A DNA stretch of 38,899 nt from Armatimonadetes bacterium CG2_30_59_28 (GCA_001872605.1 MNXM01000043.1:1-38899), one strand, 5' to 3'; positions 24,788 to 33,695 are shown, counted from the stretch's first letter. The notes: generated by a model from the sequence alone, not told the origin. Numbers and translations are program-made.

Positions 24788-26404
24788 TTGTCTCCAGAAG
24801 GAATGAATGCGGAAAACCGGTACGAGACGGCGGGCGCCCCCCGGCTCCCAACCGAGCCGTTAACACGCTCCGCGCTAATTGGGTTCGTTCGGACGCTCTC
24901 CAAGCGGAAACGCACCGTGCTTGGGGTCGCCCTTCTCTTTTTTCTGGTTGTGGGATTCTTCACTTTCGTTGTAACCCCGGAATATGAGTCGTCTGCGGAC
25001 ATCTACATCCGTTTTGAGAAACCTCCCATCGTCTTCTTCCCCGATGTCACACCTCAGGTGAACGTTACGGGCGATATCTCCATGTCGGTGACGGCAAGCA
25101 TGCGAGAGATGGTCTGGAGTCGCGTGATTGCAGAGAAGCTCGTGCGGGAATTCCAGTTGGACAAGCCCGAAGTCAAGAGGGGACTGAGGGGAAGACTGCA
25201 GAACGCCATCAAATCGTGCATCACCGGTTTCTTCCTGTTTCTGGACAAGGTCGGGGTCATGGAATACAAGCCAGACCTGTTCCGCAAGGCCGTCGACGAT
25301 CTGATTGACCGTATCGACGCAGAAGTCTACGAAGGCACCTCCATGATGGCCATCTCCTACCAGGACAGCGACAAGAAACGAGCGCAGACGATCTGTTCCA
25401 GAATCGTGGAACTGCTCGAGGTGGAGTATGAAGTCTTCAGCCGCGACGACTTGGAGACCGGCTACCAGTTTGCCCTTGTCCAGCTTCCCAAGGCCAAAGT
25501 GCAACTGGAGGAAGCCGACAGAGCGGTGGAGGAGTATAAGCAGCAGGCAGGAATCATCTCCCTCCCCGAGCAGTTGACCGCGGCGGTGAACTCCCTCAAG
25601 GATACAGAAGCGCAGCTTCGTGATGCGCGTGTGAAGGAGGAACAAACGCAGAGGCGACTGACGACCGTCCGGAAGCAATTGGCCGACCAACAGGTGAGGG
25701 TTGTCTCTGCCGAAGTATTGGAGACGAATCCATCCGTGATGCAGTTGAAAGCGACGCTGTACGACAAAGAGCGTTCCGTCGCTTCCCTGCTGGAAAAATA
25801 CACCGAGGACCATCCGGATGTGAAGAAATCGCAGGCAGAAGTTAATGAAACTCGAAAACAGTTGCGACAGGAGGTCGTGAAGATTGTGCAGAGCCAAACT
25901 ACCGCCCTGCACCCGGAGCATATCAATCTCCTCGACCGAGTTGCCGTTCTGCAAGCGGACAGCGTGACAGATACGATCGGCATCCAAGCTCTTGCTGAAG
26001 AAATGACCCGATTGCAGAAAGTGCAGCAGGAGCTGCCGGGAAAGGACCGGAGGTTGACCCAACTGCAACGTCATCAGAAAAGTTCGGAGGAAGTCTACCT
26101 CGGGATACGCAACCGCCTGGAAGAATTGGAGCGGTTGCGGGAAACTCCCATCCCCAACGTGAACATTCGCCTTGCGGACCCTCCCTTCCTGCCCAAGTTC
26201 AGCGACATTGCTTTTCCACCGATCATCATCATCGTTCTGGCGACGCCCTTGCTGGCCTTGCTCTTCGGGATCGCCGCGGCGCTTCTGGCTGAGTACTTCG
26301 ACAACTCCCTGGCCACTCCCGAAGAGGTGGAGCAGTACATCGGGTTGCCGGTGCTGGCTGCCATCCCCGGCCGTGGTCGGAACAAGGGGCGCGGGAAACA
26401 GTAG
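24788..26404 (+). CDS. Wzz/GumC-type chain-length determinant protein
   Basis: Controls the length of the polysaccharide made by the Wzy polymerase. The TTG at 24788 is taken as the start because GGGGAG (24775-24780) stands 7 bases upstream; an in-frame GTG at 24761 would add 9 residues but has no such site. A first membrane segment (VLGVALLFFLVVGFFTFVV) follows a charged N-terminus. A long periplasmic coiled-coil region comes next (LVQLPKAKVQLEEADRAVEE through HQKSSEEVYLGIRNRLEELE), and a second membrane segment (IIVLATPLLALLFGIAAALL) is near the C-terminus. The last part, LPVLAAIPGRG, is the usual end of Wzz-type proteins before the kinase. The kinase domain is not fused but encoded next door. 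The paralogue at 32673 is close to the same length. Confidence 0.88.
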   Translation: MSPEGMNAENRYETAGAPRLPTEPLTRSALIGFVRTLSKRKRTVLGVALLFFLVVGFFTFVVTPEYESSADIYIRFEKPPIVFFPDVTPQVNVTGDISMSVTASMREMVWSRVIAEKLVREFQLDKPEVKRGLRGRLQNAIKSCITGFFLFLDKVGVMEYKPDLFRKAVDDLIDRIDAEVYEGTSMMAISYQDSDKKRAQTICSRIVELLEVEYEVFSRDDLETGYQFALVQLPKAKVQLEEADRAVEEYKQQAGIISLPEQLTAAVNSLKDTEAQLRDARVKEEQTQRRLTTVRKQLADQQVRVVSAEVLETNPSVMQLKATLYDKERSVASLLEKYTEDHPDVKKSQAEVNETRKQLRQEVVKIVQSQTTALHPEHINLLDRVAVLQADSVTDTIGIQALAEEMTRLQKVQQELPGKDRRLTQLQRHQKSSEEVYLGIRNRLEELERLRETPIPNVNIRLADPPFLPKFSDIAFPPIIIIVLATPLLALLFGIAAALLAEYFDNSLATPEEVEQYIGLPVLAAIPGRGRNKGRGKQ

Positions 26405-26460
26405 CGAAACCATGCACCAGTCAGAGCGTCACACGAAACAATACAGGAGCATTCCCAGGG

Positions 26461-27150
26461 ATGAGAACATCTTCCACCGCGACCAATGACCTTACCGCCG
26501 GTCTGAGCCAGTTCACCTCGGCGGAGCGTTTCGCCTACCAGCAACTGCGAGACCGTATCCTGCTGCAACGCCATGGTGACACCCCTGTGAGGTCGCTGCT
26601 GGTCACCAGCGCCCGACCCCGCGAAGGAACAAGCACGATCGTCGGTTGCCTTGCCCTCACCTTCGCAAACAGCGCCGCCTGCCGCGGGGTTTTGGTAGTC
26701 GACACGTGCTCCGACCGACCTCAACAGCAGAAGCTGTTCGGCATCCATCGGACACCCGGTCTGTCGGAATTTCTGGAGGGTGACTGCCCGGCTGCAGAAG
26801 TCATCAAGTTCACCGCAGTAGAGCGCATCCACGTTCTGCCAGTTGGCGCCGCGGAACTCCGCATTCTGGACTATCAAGCTCGTTTTCAGGAGTGGTTGCG
26901 CGGCGCGTCAGAGGAATACGACGCTGTCATCATTGATGCACCGTCCGTGTCGGAATCAACCATCCCCGAGGCCGTTGCATCGCTTGTGGACGGAGTTGTG
27001 CTTGTTGTCCGATCCGGCCATTCTCCCCGCGATGTGGTGAACGACGCGTTCCAGCGGCTGGCCGTGGCCGGAGGCCGGATACTGGGCGTGGCTATGCAGA
27101 ATTACGTTGAGCACGTCCCTGCTGTTCTGCGACGCCGACTGAGCGTATAA
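26461..27150 (+). CDS. BY-kinase-like (CpsD/CapB-type) ATPase with a degenerate P-loop
   Basis: Homologue of the cytoplasmic tyrosine-kinase partners of Wzz. The 229-residue protein keeps the overall plan: P-loop region SARPREGTSTIVGCLAL (about 50-66), Walker A' strand GVLVVDTCSDRPQQQKLFG, and Walker B strand YDAVIIDAPSVSES. The P-loop lysine of the usual GEGK[ST]T is replaced by Thr57 (REGTST). The Walker A' text DTCSDRP departs from the common D-A-D-x-R-x-P. The C-terminus (HVPAVLRRRLSV) has no tyrosine cluster, the normal autophosphorylation site. It may therefore be a pseudokinase acting as a scaffold for Wzz; that is inference. The ATG at 26461 is preceded by AGGAG, though with a wide gap. 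Confidence 0.75.
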   Translation: MRTSSTATNDLTAGLSQFTSAERFAYQQLRDRILLQRHGDTPVRSLLVTSARPREGTSTIVGCLALTFANSAACRGVLVVDTCSDRPQQQKLFGIHRTPGLSEFLEGDCPAAEVIKFTAVERIHVLPVGAAELRILDYQARFQEWLRGASEEYDAVIIDAPSVSESTIPEAVASLVDGVVLVVRSGHSPRDVVNDAFQRLAVAGGRILGVAMQNYVEHVPAVLRRRLSV

Positions 27151-27165
27151 GAAAGGTCCCGATAT

Positions 27166-28761
27166 TTGCTGAACCCATCGACCAGCACAGCCGCCGCACT
27201 GCCCGTCTCTCCGGGTGGCAGGCCTCTTCGACTCCCCAACGGATGGGGTCTTGCGCTGGGCGCGGTCGCCCTGGTCCTCATCCTGGTACCTATGGGAGCG
27301 GCAGTGGTGTTTGCGCCCTGGCTTCCCTTTGCCATGATCGTCCTCGCTGTGTTGCTCACCGGTATCGCTGTGCGCATCGATGTCGCGCTGGGTGTTACCC
27401 TCGCAACCATTGCCCTGGGCGTCTGTGGCGACCTTGATGACGAGGGAACAATCAGTGTGACGAAGATCATGATTCTCGTCGTCGCGGGGTTCTGGTTTGT
27501 CCAGGCCTTGACCCGGAAAGACTATCACCTCATTCGGATACTCTCCCGCGACTCCCCCACGCTTTTTCTCTGGCTCTACTTGCTCTGGGCTACTGCGTCG
27601 ATGCTATGGTCTTTCAGTTGGGGCGGGTCGCTGGTAGCTGTTTTGAGGGTAGTCGGTCTCGGGGGAATGTATGTCATCATTCTGGCGATCGTGCGGAGCC
27701 GAACGAACCTAAAACTGGTACTGATGATCACCTTCATCGCCTGCGGCTTGCTGACGGTGGGAGGGGTCTATGAGATGATCTCTCACAAGTCCGTTCAGCA
27801 GTTCTTCGGTCGGACCAGAGCTATTACTGTTGCCACAAGCAGCGGAGAGAAGTTGAGCTCAAGAAAGTACGGCGAATTTGAGGAATCGGCAACCACACGC
27901 ATCATGGCTGCTACGCAGGGGACCTGGTCGCGGGTTCTGACGACGTTCGGAAGTGAGAACGAGTATGCCGCCTACATTCTCGGTCTGCTGGGACCTGCTG
28001 TTGGCTTCTGGTTTGTGGTACGTCGCAAACTACACAAATGGTTGCTGGGAGGGTTCGTGTTCCTCATTTTTGTCAACCTGATCGGCACCGGATCGCGTGG
28101 AGGACTGCTTTCATTCATGGCGCTCTGTTTTGTCTGGCTGCTCTGTGCGCGGTTCCCGCTGAAGTGGCCTATCGTCGCCCTCGTTATCCCCGCTTCAGGC
28201 GCGGCCCTGTTTCTTCTTCCGCAGATTTTCGAGCAGTTTCGTTCCGGCTTCACGATGGAGGCAATCACGACAGACCCGAGGTGGTACCTGTACCAGATGG
28301 AGCTTGCGATTTGGCAGAACCGCCCCCTTACAGGGAATGGATTTGGCACCTTCTATCTGTCCTACGGTGAGTACCACATCCCCGGCGCTCCGTTCTGGCC
28401 ATTGACAGGGCACAATGTTCCACTCCAGATGCTGGCTGAACTGGGGGTTGCCGGTTCCCTGCTGTGGCTCGCGATTTGTGGCAGCGTTACGTATGGCCTC
28501 ATCTGGGCTATTCGCCACAGCCAAGACCGGTTCTCATGGTTCCTCTCCGTCGGCCTGCTGTCTTCTCTCTGTTCCTATCTGTTGAATATGTTGATGGAGA
28601 ACTCGCTGGGGCACTCGCACTTCTGGGCATTGCTCGGACTGTGCGTTGCCTGGGTAGCCATACTGCGGAACGAACTGACGCAGGAGGGTGGTCTCTCCAT
28701 GCGCCCCGTCAGAACGCCCCGGAGCTATGCGTCTCCCGTGGCGGGCGCGGCCCACGCATAG
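27166..28761 (+). CDS. Wzy/WaaL-type O-antigen polymerase or ligase
   Basis: Integral membrane protein of 531 residues with about 11-12 membrane segments. It starts at TTG (27166), 15 bases after the stop of the kinase-like gene, with GAAAGG upstream. The family signature is visible: TGSRGGLLSFMALCFVWLL in a membrane segment, then a large periplasmic loop with RPLTGNGFGTFYLSYGEYHI and HNVPLQMLAELGVAGSLLWL (Wzy_C domain). In this context it most likely polymerises lipid-linked repeat units; ligase activity cannot be excluded from sequence. The paralogue at 35086 shares the same layout. Confidence 0.85.
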   Translation: MLNPSTSTAAALPVSPGGRPLRLPNGWGLALGAVALVLILVPMGAAVVFAPWLPFAMIVLAVLLTGIAVRIDVALGVTLATIALGVCGDLDDEGTISVTKIMILVVAGFWFVQALTRKDYHLIRILSRDSPTLFLWLYLLWATASMLWSFSWGGSLVAVLRVVGLGGMYVIILAIVRSRTNLKLVLMITFIACGLLTVGGVYEMISHKSVQQFFGRTRAITVATSSGEKLSSRKYGEFEESATTRIMAATQGTWSRVLTTFGSENEYAAYILGLLGPAVGFWFVVRRKLHKWLLGGFVFLIFVNLIGTGSRGGLLSFMALCFVWLLCARFPLKWPIVALVIPASGAALFLLPQIFEQFRSGFTMEAITTDPRWYLYQMELAIWQNRPLTGNGFGTFYLSYGEYHIPGAPFWPLTGHNVPLQMLAELGVAGSLLWLAICGSVTYGLIWAIRHSQDRFSWFLSVGLLSSLCSYLLNMLMENSLGHSHFWALLGLCVAWVAILRNELTQEGGLSMRPVRTPRSYASPVAGAAHA

Positions 28762-28804
28762 CGGGGCGGGAAACGCAAACTAAGTGATATAGGAGTGCTG
28801 AATA

Positions 28805-30454
28805 TTGGCATCGAAAAATAGAGTATGTGTCATCGGTCTTGACGGAGCAACCTTTGATGTGATCCACCCCATGGCCGCGCAAGGGAAGCTGCCAAACCTC
28901 AAGAAGATCATGGAACAGGGCGTTTCCCAGGAGCTCCCGTCCGTGATTCCTCCCATCACGACTTCTGCCTGGACTTCCTTTATGACCGGGAAGAACCCCG
29001 GCAAGCACGGCATCTTTCATTTCCGCGCCAACCCGTCGGATATTGATTGCGCGGAGTTTACCAGCGGCGCCTACATCGGGTGCAAAACCATGTGGGAGAC
29101 CTTTAAGGATGAAGGGATCCAGACCATTGCGATCAATGTGCCTATGACCTACCCCCTCTTCCCCGTTGAGGGGATCATGATCTCAGGAATGATGACGCCC
29201 GGCGAGAACGTGCAATTTGCCCATCCTCCAGAAATCTTGGAGGAAATCAACCGTGAAGTGGGTGAGTACCACCTCGATCCCAAGGTTCAGGCGCTCGGGG
29301 CCCCTGCACTCGAGGACTGGGTGAAAGGCTTCTTCGAGGTGGAAGAACAGCGGGGAAAGGCCATCGTACACCTGCTGAAGAAGAAGCCGTGGGAGCTGGC
29401 AGTCGCAATTATCGACATCACGGATCGCGTCGGGCATCTCTGCTGGCGGTACTACCGACAGGATGGGAAAACCACAAGCTCTCCATTACTGAAGGATGGC
29501 ATCGAGAAATGCTATGAACTGGCCGACAGAATCCTGGGCGAGATACTGGCAGTGCTTCCCGATGATACAACGGTGCTCGTAATGTCCGACCACGGCTTCG
29601 GCTCCTGTGAGAAGCTCTTCTACACGAATGAATGGTTACGACGCAACGGCTATCTGACACCGCGGCGCGTGACCCCTCTCAATTTTCGGAAGGTCCTTGG
29701 TTGTGAAGTGCGGCGCACCACACTGGAGAACGTGCTCATTCGCACCGGGGCCAACGCTCTCCGTCGATTCCTCCCCCGCACCTTGCTGGAGAGAGTGCTG
29801 TCGATCCCTGTCGTCCGTCGCAGACAGGGCTCCTGCAGCATCGACTGGAGCCGCACAAGAGCCTATGGCGCGGGACGGGGGATCTACATCAATCTCAAAG
29901 GTCGCCAACCCGAGGGCATCGTGGAGCCTGACGAATTCGATCAGCTTCGTGACGAGATCCTCGGGAAGCTGCGAGAGCTGCAAGACACTCAGACCGCAGA
30001 AAAGGTCGTGACGCTCGCATTCAAGAAAGAGGACGTCTACACTGGAGCTTTTGTTGATGAGCCACCGGACCTGCTTTTCGGTCTCAAGGACCTCGCGTAT
30101 GTCCAGATCGACCAACTGGTTTTCGGGAAACTGTTTCGCCCCTCCAAAGGCGGAACGCACCGCATGAACGGCATCCTGATGATGCAGGGAACTCTCGTGA
30201 ATCCCGAAGCGTCCCTTCGAGACATCAGCATTCTGGATATCGCGCCCACGCTGCATTACCTGCTTGGGCTGCCGGTGCCGGACGACATGGACGGTCGGGT
30301 TCTGGTGGACGCGTTTGAGGCGAGCTTTGTTGACGCGAATCCTGTGGAGACTCATCACATTGAACGGGAAGATGTTCGCCATCGCGGAGAACTCAATCCC
30401 GAAGACGCGGCCGAGCTTGAGAGACGGTTGCGGCTGCTCGGCTATATCGGCTGA
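28805..30454 (+). CDS. Alkaline-phosphatase-superfamily phosphodiesterase-like enzyme
   Basis: A 549-residue protein starting at TTG (28805) with AGGAG 9 bases upstream. It belongs to the type I phosphodiesterase / nucleotide pyrophosphatase branch of the alkaline-phosphatase superfamily. Metal and nucleophile positions are visible: VIGLDGATFD near the start, PPITTSAWTSFMTGKNPG with the nucleophile-position threonine, DITDRVGHLCW, VMSDHGFGS and GTHRMNG. No signal peptide or membrane segment is seen, so it seems to act in the cytoplasm. It ends cassette A. Substrate unknown; a sugar-phosphate diester or the lipid carrier are possible. A paralogue ends cassette B. Confidence 0.8.
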   Translation: MASKNRVCVIGLDGATFDVIHPMAAQGKLPNLKKIMEQGVSQELPSVIPPITTSAWTSFMTGKNPGKHGIFHFRANPSDIDCAEFTSGAYIGCKTMWETFKDEGIQTIAINVPMTYPLFPVEGIMISGMMTPGENVQFAHPPEILEEINREVGEYHLDPKVQALGAPALEDWVKGFFEVEEQRGKAIVHLLKKKPWELAVAIIDITDRVGHLCWRYYRQDGKTTSSPLLKDGIEKCYELADRILGEILAVLPDDTTVLVMSDHGFGSCEKLFYTNEWLRRNGYLTPRRVTPLNFRKVLGCEVRRTTLENVLIRTGANALRRFLPRTLLERVLSIPVVRRRQGSCSIDWSRTRAYGAGRGIYINLKGRQPEGIVEPDEFDQLRDEILGKLRELQDTQTAEKVVTLAFKKEDVYTGAFVDEPPDLLFGLKDLAYVQIDQLVFGKLFRPSKGGTHRMNGILMMQGTLVNPEASLRDISILDIAPTLHYLLGLPVPDDMDGRVLVDAFEASFVDANPVETHHIEREDVRHRGELNPEDAAELERRLRLLGYIG

Positions 30455-30480
30455 ATCCCGAATCCTGATCGACGCAGCTG

Positions 30481-30489
30481 TGGTATAGT
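30481..30489 (+). promoter_or_regulatory. Possible extended -10 element before the glycosidase gene
   Basis: TGG followed by TATAGT (30484-30489) stands about 33 bases before the ATG at 30522. No convincing -35 box is found 16-18 bases upstream. It would allow the glycosidase gene to be read separately from cassette A. Confidence 0.3.
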
Positions 30490-30521
30490 ATTGCCATTCT
30501 GGAGAGTTGGAGGATTATGAC

Positions 30522-31991
30522 ATGACAATTCCACGGGGTTGCCTGCTGCTGGTCTGCACCTTTCTTCTATTGGTGGGAACAGCTTGTCGGTCTTCCAGGC
30601 AGGAATCAAAGTCAACGAGCAAGGGATCCATGTCGCCGACAGATCGGGCTGTCGGCGACATGGAAAAGACCGGATTCCGCGTGGGTCTCCACGGGGTGCA
30701 GGGAAGGTTTGATCTCGCTCAACAGTCCGGGGCCACGATTCAGCGCGCCTTCCTGAGCTGGCAGAAGATCGAGCCGGAAAAAGGACACTACGATTTCTCC
30801 CGTCTGGACGAAGTGGCGCGAGACGCCGGCGATGTTGGGATTGACACGATCGTCACGATGCGGGCACTCAGTGAATGGGGCAGCAGCCCTGACACGGTTG
30901 GCGAGTACGAGAATACCTGGGGAGAGCAACAGACCAAAGAGCGCGGAAAGCGCAGTAGGGCAGTGGCCACTCGGAACAGTTATCCGAAGGAAGTGGACGC
31001 CTGGCTGAGGATGCTGGGAAAGATGGTGGAGCGGTATGACGGCGATGGTCAGGACGACATGCCTGGGCTGAAGCGTCCCATCCGTCACTGGCAGATTGAG
31101 AACGAAGTCTCCTGGCAGTGGAAAGGTCCCATGAGCTCTTATGTGAAGCTGCTTCGGCAATCTCGAGAGGTGATGCGGAAAGCGGATCCCCAGGCGCAGA
31201 TCGTGCTCGGCGCCATCACCGCCGCGCAGTACTTTGCCCTCGATGCAGGTTTGATCAAAGATCCGAACATGCACATCACGACACCCAACGGAAAAAGGGC
31301 GGTCACCGTGGAAGAAGTCCGGAGTAATAAGATATTCCGAGACAAGAAAAAGGCCGTCGAAACGCTGTTCGCGGAAGCAGGACCCTATTTCGACATTGCG
31401 GACTTCCACTCCTACTCCAATGACGCTCAGTTCCTCTCGATACAGTCTGCGTGGATGAATTCCATCATGGAAAAGAATGGGTACACCCGACCCATTTGGT
31501 GTCTCGAATGCGGCGGGCCAGTAAGCGACTATTCGGAAGCACGCCACGCTGAGGAAGTGGTCAAGCGTCTTACGGTGGCGTTTGCCAGTCGCATCTCGAC
31601 GGTGTTGTGGAGCACTCTGCTCCCGACTAACGAATTCGCGCAGAAGTACATTGATCTCAGTCTCGTTGACAACTCGGGGGGCAAGAAAGCTGCTTTCTTG
31701 GCATATCAGTTGATGGCAAGAATGGCTAAAGAGTGCACGGAGGCCAAAGTTATCGAGACGTCGGCAGATGTCTATGCTTACGAACTATCCGGTCCCGGAG
31801 GGAAGAGATACTGGGTGGGCTGGGCGATCGAGGACAGGCAGCGATTGACAGTCGAGACCGACGCCGTCCGTCGGGTGCAGATATACCAGGCACCCTACTC
31901 GAAAGAAAAGTCCGTCGAGGTGACAGTCAAGAACGCGAGAGAAACGCTGCCGATCTCAACACATCCGGTGGTGGTTGAGTCCGTGGATTAG
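30522..31991 (+). CDS. Exported clan GH-A glycoside hydrolase, probable lipoprotein
   Basis: A 489-residue protein read from the ATG at 30522, which has GGAGG 8 bases upstream; an in-frame upstream ATG would add 5 residues. The N-terminus is hydrophobic and ends in a cysteine (LLLVGTACRSS), which suggests a lipoprotein although the lipobox is imperfect. The rest is a TIM barrel of clan GH-A, with the acid/base glutamate at Glu195 (HWQIENEVSW) and the nucleophile at Glu329 (IWCLECGGP). The C-terminal part (about 390-489) is a small beta domain. It lies between the two polysaccharide cassettes, so it may trim the polymer they make. An unusual inverted repeat occupies codons 36-48. Confidence 0.8.
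   Translation: MTIPRGCLLLVCTFLLLVGTACRSSRQESKSTSKGSMSPTDRAVGDMEKTGFRVGLHGVQGRFDLAQQSGATIQRAFLSWQKIEPEKGHYDFSRLDEVARDAGDVGIDTIVTMRALSEWGSSPDTVGEYENTWGEQQTKERGKRSRAVATRNSYPKEVDAWLRMLGKMVERYDGDGQDDMPGLKRPIRHWQIENEVSWQWKGPMSSYVKLLRQSREVMRKADPQAQIVLGAITAAQYFALDAGLIKDPNMHITTPNGKRAVTVEEVRSNKIFRDKKKAVETLFAEAGPYFDIADFHSYSNDAQFLSIQSAWMNSIMEKNGYTRPIWCLECGGPVSDYSEARHAEEVVKRLTVAFASRISTVLWSTLLPTNEFAQKYIDLSLVDNSGGKKAAFLAYQLMARMAKECTEAKVIETSADVYAYELSGPGGKRYWVGWAIEDRQRLTVETDAVRRVQIYQAPYSKEKSVEVTVKNARETLPISTHPVVVESVD
30627..30664. repeat. Perfect 16-bp inverted repeat inside the glycosidase gene
   Basis: TCCATGTCGCCGACAG (30627-30642) is exactly repeated in reverse as CTGTCGGCGACATGGA (30649-30664) with a 6-base loop ATCGGG. 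It encodes SMSPTDRAVGDMEK in the linker after the lipoprotein signal. A stem this long and perfect will fold in the mRNA. No other copy was found in the window. Confidence 0.85.
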
Positions 31992-32037
31992 TCCCTGGTG
32001 AACCTCGGCCCCCACCGTCGTCCCCCCCTGCCGACGC

Positions 32038-32225
32038 TCACCGATACGGAGAGACGAAGCCCACCGGCGGGACAGGTTCAACGTGCAGGTTGACGGGTCC
32101 GTATCCTTGCCCAAGCCCCGGGTTGGAGCGTATGGCTTCGGTGATGAAGGACTTGGCGCCTCGCACGGCCTCCACAAGACTCAGACCCCTCGCCAGTTGC
32201 GCGGTGATGGCGGCGGAGAGGTCGC
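32038..32225 (-). pseudogene. thiD: 3' fragment of thiD (HMP/HMP-P kinase)
   Basis: Read on the minus strand the frame gives LSAAITAQLARGLSLVEAV, AKSFITEAIRSNPGLGQGYG and GPVNLHVEP, then a TGA at 32038-32040. This is the C-terminus of the thiamine-pathway phosphomethylpyrimidine kinase (family ending ...LG.GHGPVN). Only about the last 60 residues remain; the gene breaks at about 32220, just as the sequence becomes exporter-like on the other strand. Between 31992 and 32037 nothing is seen. The fragment has no start and is not functional. Confidence 0.82.
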
Positions 32226-32535
32226 CCATCCCGGAGAGTTCGACGTGCGGGAAGGCTTCCGAGTGTCCGATTATGTGGGTCTCGCTGGAGGACTGACGGA
32301 AAGGGCAAATGGCAAGCGAGCGCTGCTGTTCCGTCGGGGCGAAGACAGGTCAGAGGCAGATACATTTGACCTCGTGAAAGTCCTCAACGGGAAGAACGAA
32401 GAGCGGAACAGAGAACTCAAGAATGGAGATACCGTGTACGTTCCGCAGAAACTGTGGGCGAATCGCATTGAGGACTACGGCATTCTCGGGAGTCTGTTGA
32501 CCACCGTTGCGCTTTGGTTCCGGCTCTCGAAGTGA
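32212..32535 (+). pseudogene. 3' fragment of an SLBB polysaccharide exporter gene (copy B)
   Basis: Only the final SLBB repeat and tail are present: EVAHPGEFDVREGFRVSDYV, SEADTFDLVKVLNGKNEERN and EDYGILGSLLTTVALWFRLS, with about 85% of residues identical to the end of the exporter at 21739. Sequence before 32212 (antisense to thiD) is not exporter-like, even though an open frame continues upstream. The fragment has no signal peptide and no Poly_export domain. Confidence 0.85.
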
Positions 32536-32551
32536 CGTCTGTCCGGCAGCA

Positions 32552-32642
32552 TCACGGCCCCCTCCAGGTTTGAGAAACGGGCTTGGTCAAGAGGCGGGTC
32601 CGCCTGAACTGACTTGTGGAAGGCGAAGGCGATGCCGCAAGA
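32552..32642 (-). pseudogene. 3' fragment of a Wzx flippase gene (copy B)
   Basis: Reading the minus strand gives CGIAFAFHKS and PPLDQARFSNLEG, matching the C-terminus of the flippase at 23360 (CGIAIAFHKS, PPLDQARFSNLEG). The normal stop has been lost because one extra G at the end shifts the frame. Upstream of the first cysteine the match ends, so about 400 residues of the original gene are gone. It is not functional. Confidence 0.8.
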
Positions 32643-32672
32643 AAGTGTGTGCGAAGAAGGAGAAACGAAGAT

Positions 32673-33695
32673 ATGCAGTTAGTGGACTCGTGCGATCCGC
32701 GGCCGGGGCGACCCATGGAGAGTCGGCAAATGTTGTTACGCTTCTTGAGCGCCCTCCATCGACGACGTCGTCTTGGGATGTCTGTGGCTGTGGGAACGTT
32801 TGTGGCCATCATGTTCCTGACCTATTTCGTGGATCCGGAATTTGAGTGCACGACCAGTATCTATGTGCCCATGGAGAATCTGCCCAACCTCCCCTTTTCC
32901 GACGCCCTGTCCCAGGAGCGGACTATCACCGGAGAACTGGGAGGCAATATCATGAATACACTCGTTTCCGTCCTCACCAGTCGCCCGATTGCCGAAGAGA
33001 TCGTGCGGCGGTTCCGCCTGGACCGACCGCGCGAGAGCAGGAACCCACGCGACTTGATGCACCTCGCTCTGTCGGGTGCGGTTACCTCGGTATTCAAATT
33101 GCTGGATTCGCTGGGACTCATGAAATATTCCTCCGACCGATTCCGGGGGGCAGTGGATGACTTGCAGGACGGTATCGAAGCGGAAGTTTCGGAGAATAGC
33201 GAGCTCATCGTCCTGACCGTAAGGCATGGCAATGCAAGGGAAACCCAGGAGATCACGCAGACGCTCGTAGAGTTGTTTACGCAACGGGCCATCGGAATGA
33301 CCCGACAGAATGCACGCAGGTTGCTGGACTTCAACCAAAGGCAACTGCCGGCGGCGAGGAAGAACTTCCTGAAAGCCGACCAGGAACTCTATGCCTACAA
33401 GCAGAAGCATGGCATCGTGTTAATTGAGGACCAGAAGAAATCCGTCATTAACCGTTTGGACAGCTTGGACTCCGTTTCGCAAGACGCTCGTGTGGTGCAA
33501 AGGGAATCCACCCGACGGCTTGCGTGGGTGCGGCAGCAACTGAAGCGCCAGTCGCCCAGCATTGTGTCCGCAACATCCATCGAGAACAATCCTCTGGTAG
33601 AGGATCTCAAGCAGTCTTTGTATGAGCAGGAAAAGGAGCTGGCTGCTCTGCTCACCAAATATACCGACTCCCCACCCGAGCGTGACACAGGTTAA
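32673..33695 (+). pseudogene. 5' part of a frameshifted Wzz-type chain-length protein (cassette B)
   Basis: Starts at ATG 32673 with AAGGAG 10 bases upstream. It has the N-terminal membrane segment (LGMSVAVGTFVAIMFLTYFV) and a long coiled-coil-rich region (LLDFNQRQLPAARKNFLKAD). The reading frame is lost at 33670-33673, where CCCC stands where CCC is expected: the sequence KYTDSPPERDTG ends at a stop, while the next frame continues with HPSVTQVKSQIEESRK. The Wzz of cassette A has KYTEDHPDVKK at the same place. One extra C explains the split, so this and the next feature are one gene of about 541 residues. Confidence 0.82.

Larger units (their letters stand above)
32212..32642. repeat. Copy B of the 0.43-kb dispersed repeat
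   Basis: Matches 23020-23447 from the last exporter domain through the intergenic gap to the last 29 codons of the flippase. Base changes are scattered and mostly in third positions of the exporter part, so the copy was under coding constraint before being truncated. Just past 32642 the similarity stops abruptly. Confidence 0.85.

Noticed and set aside
32083-32211. N-terminal extension of the copy B exporter fragment
   Set aside because: The open frame upstream of 32212 is antisense to the thiD fragment and has no exporter-like sequence.
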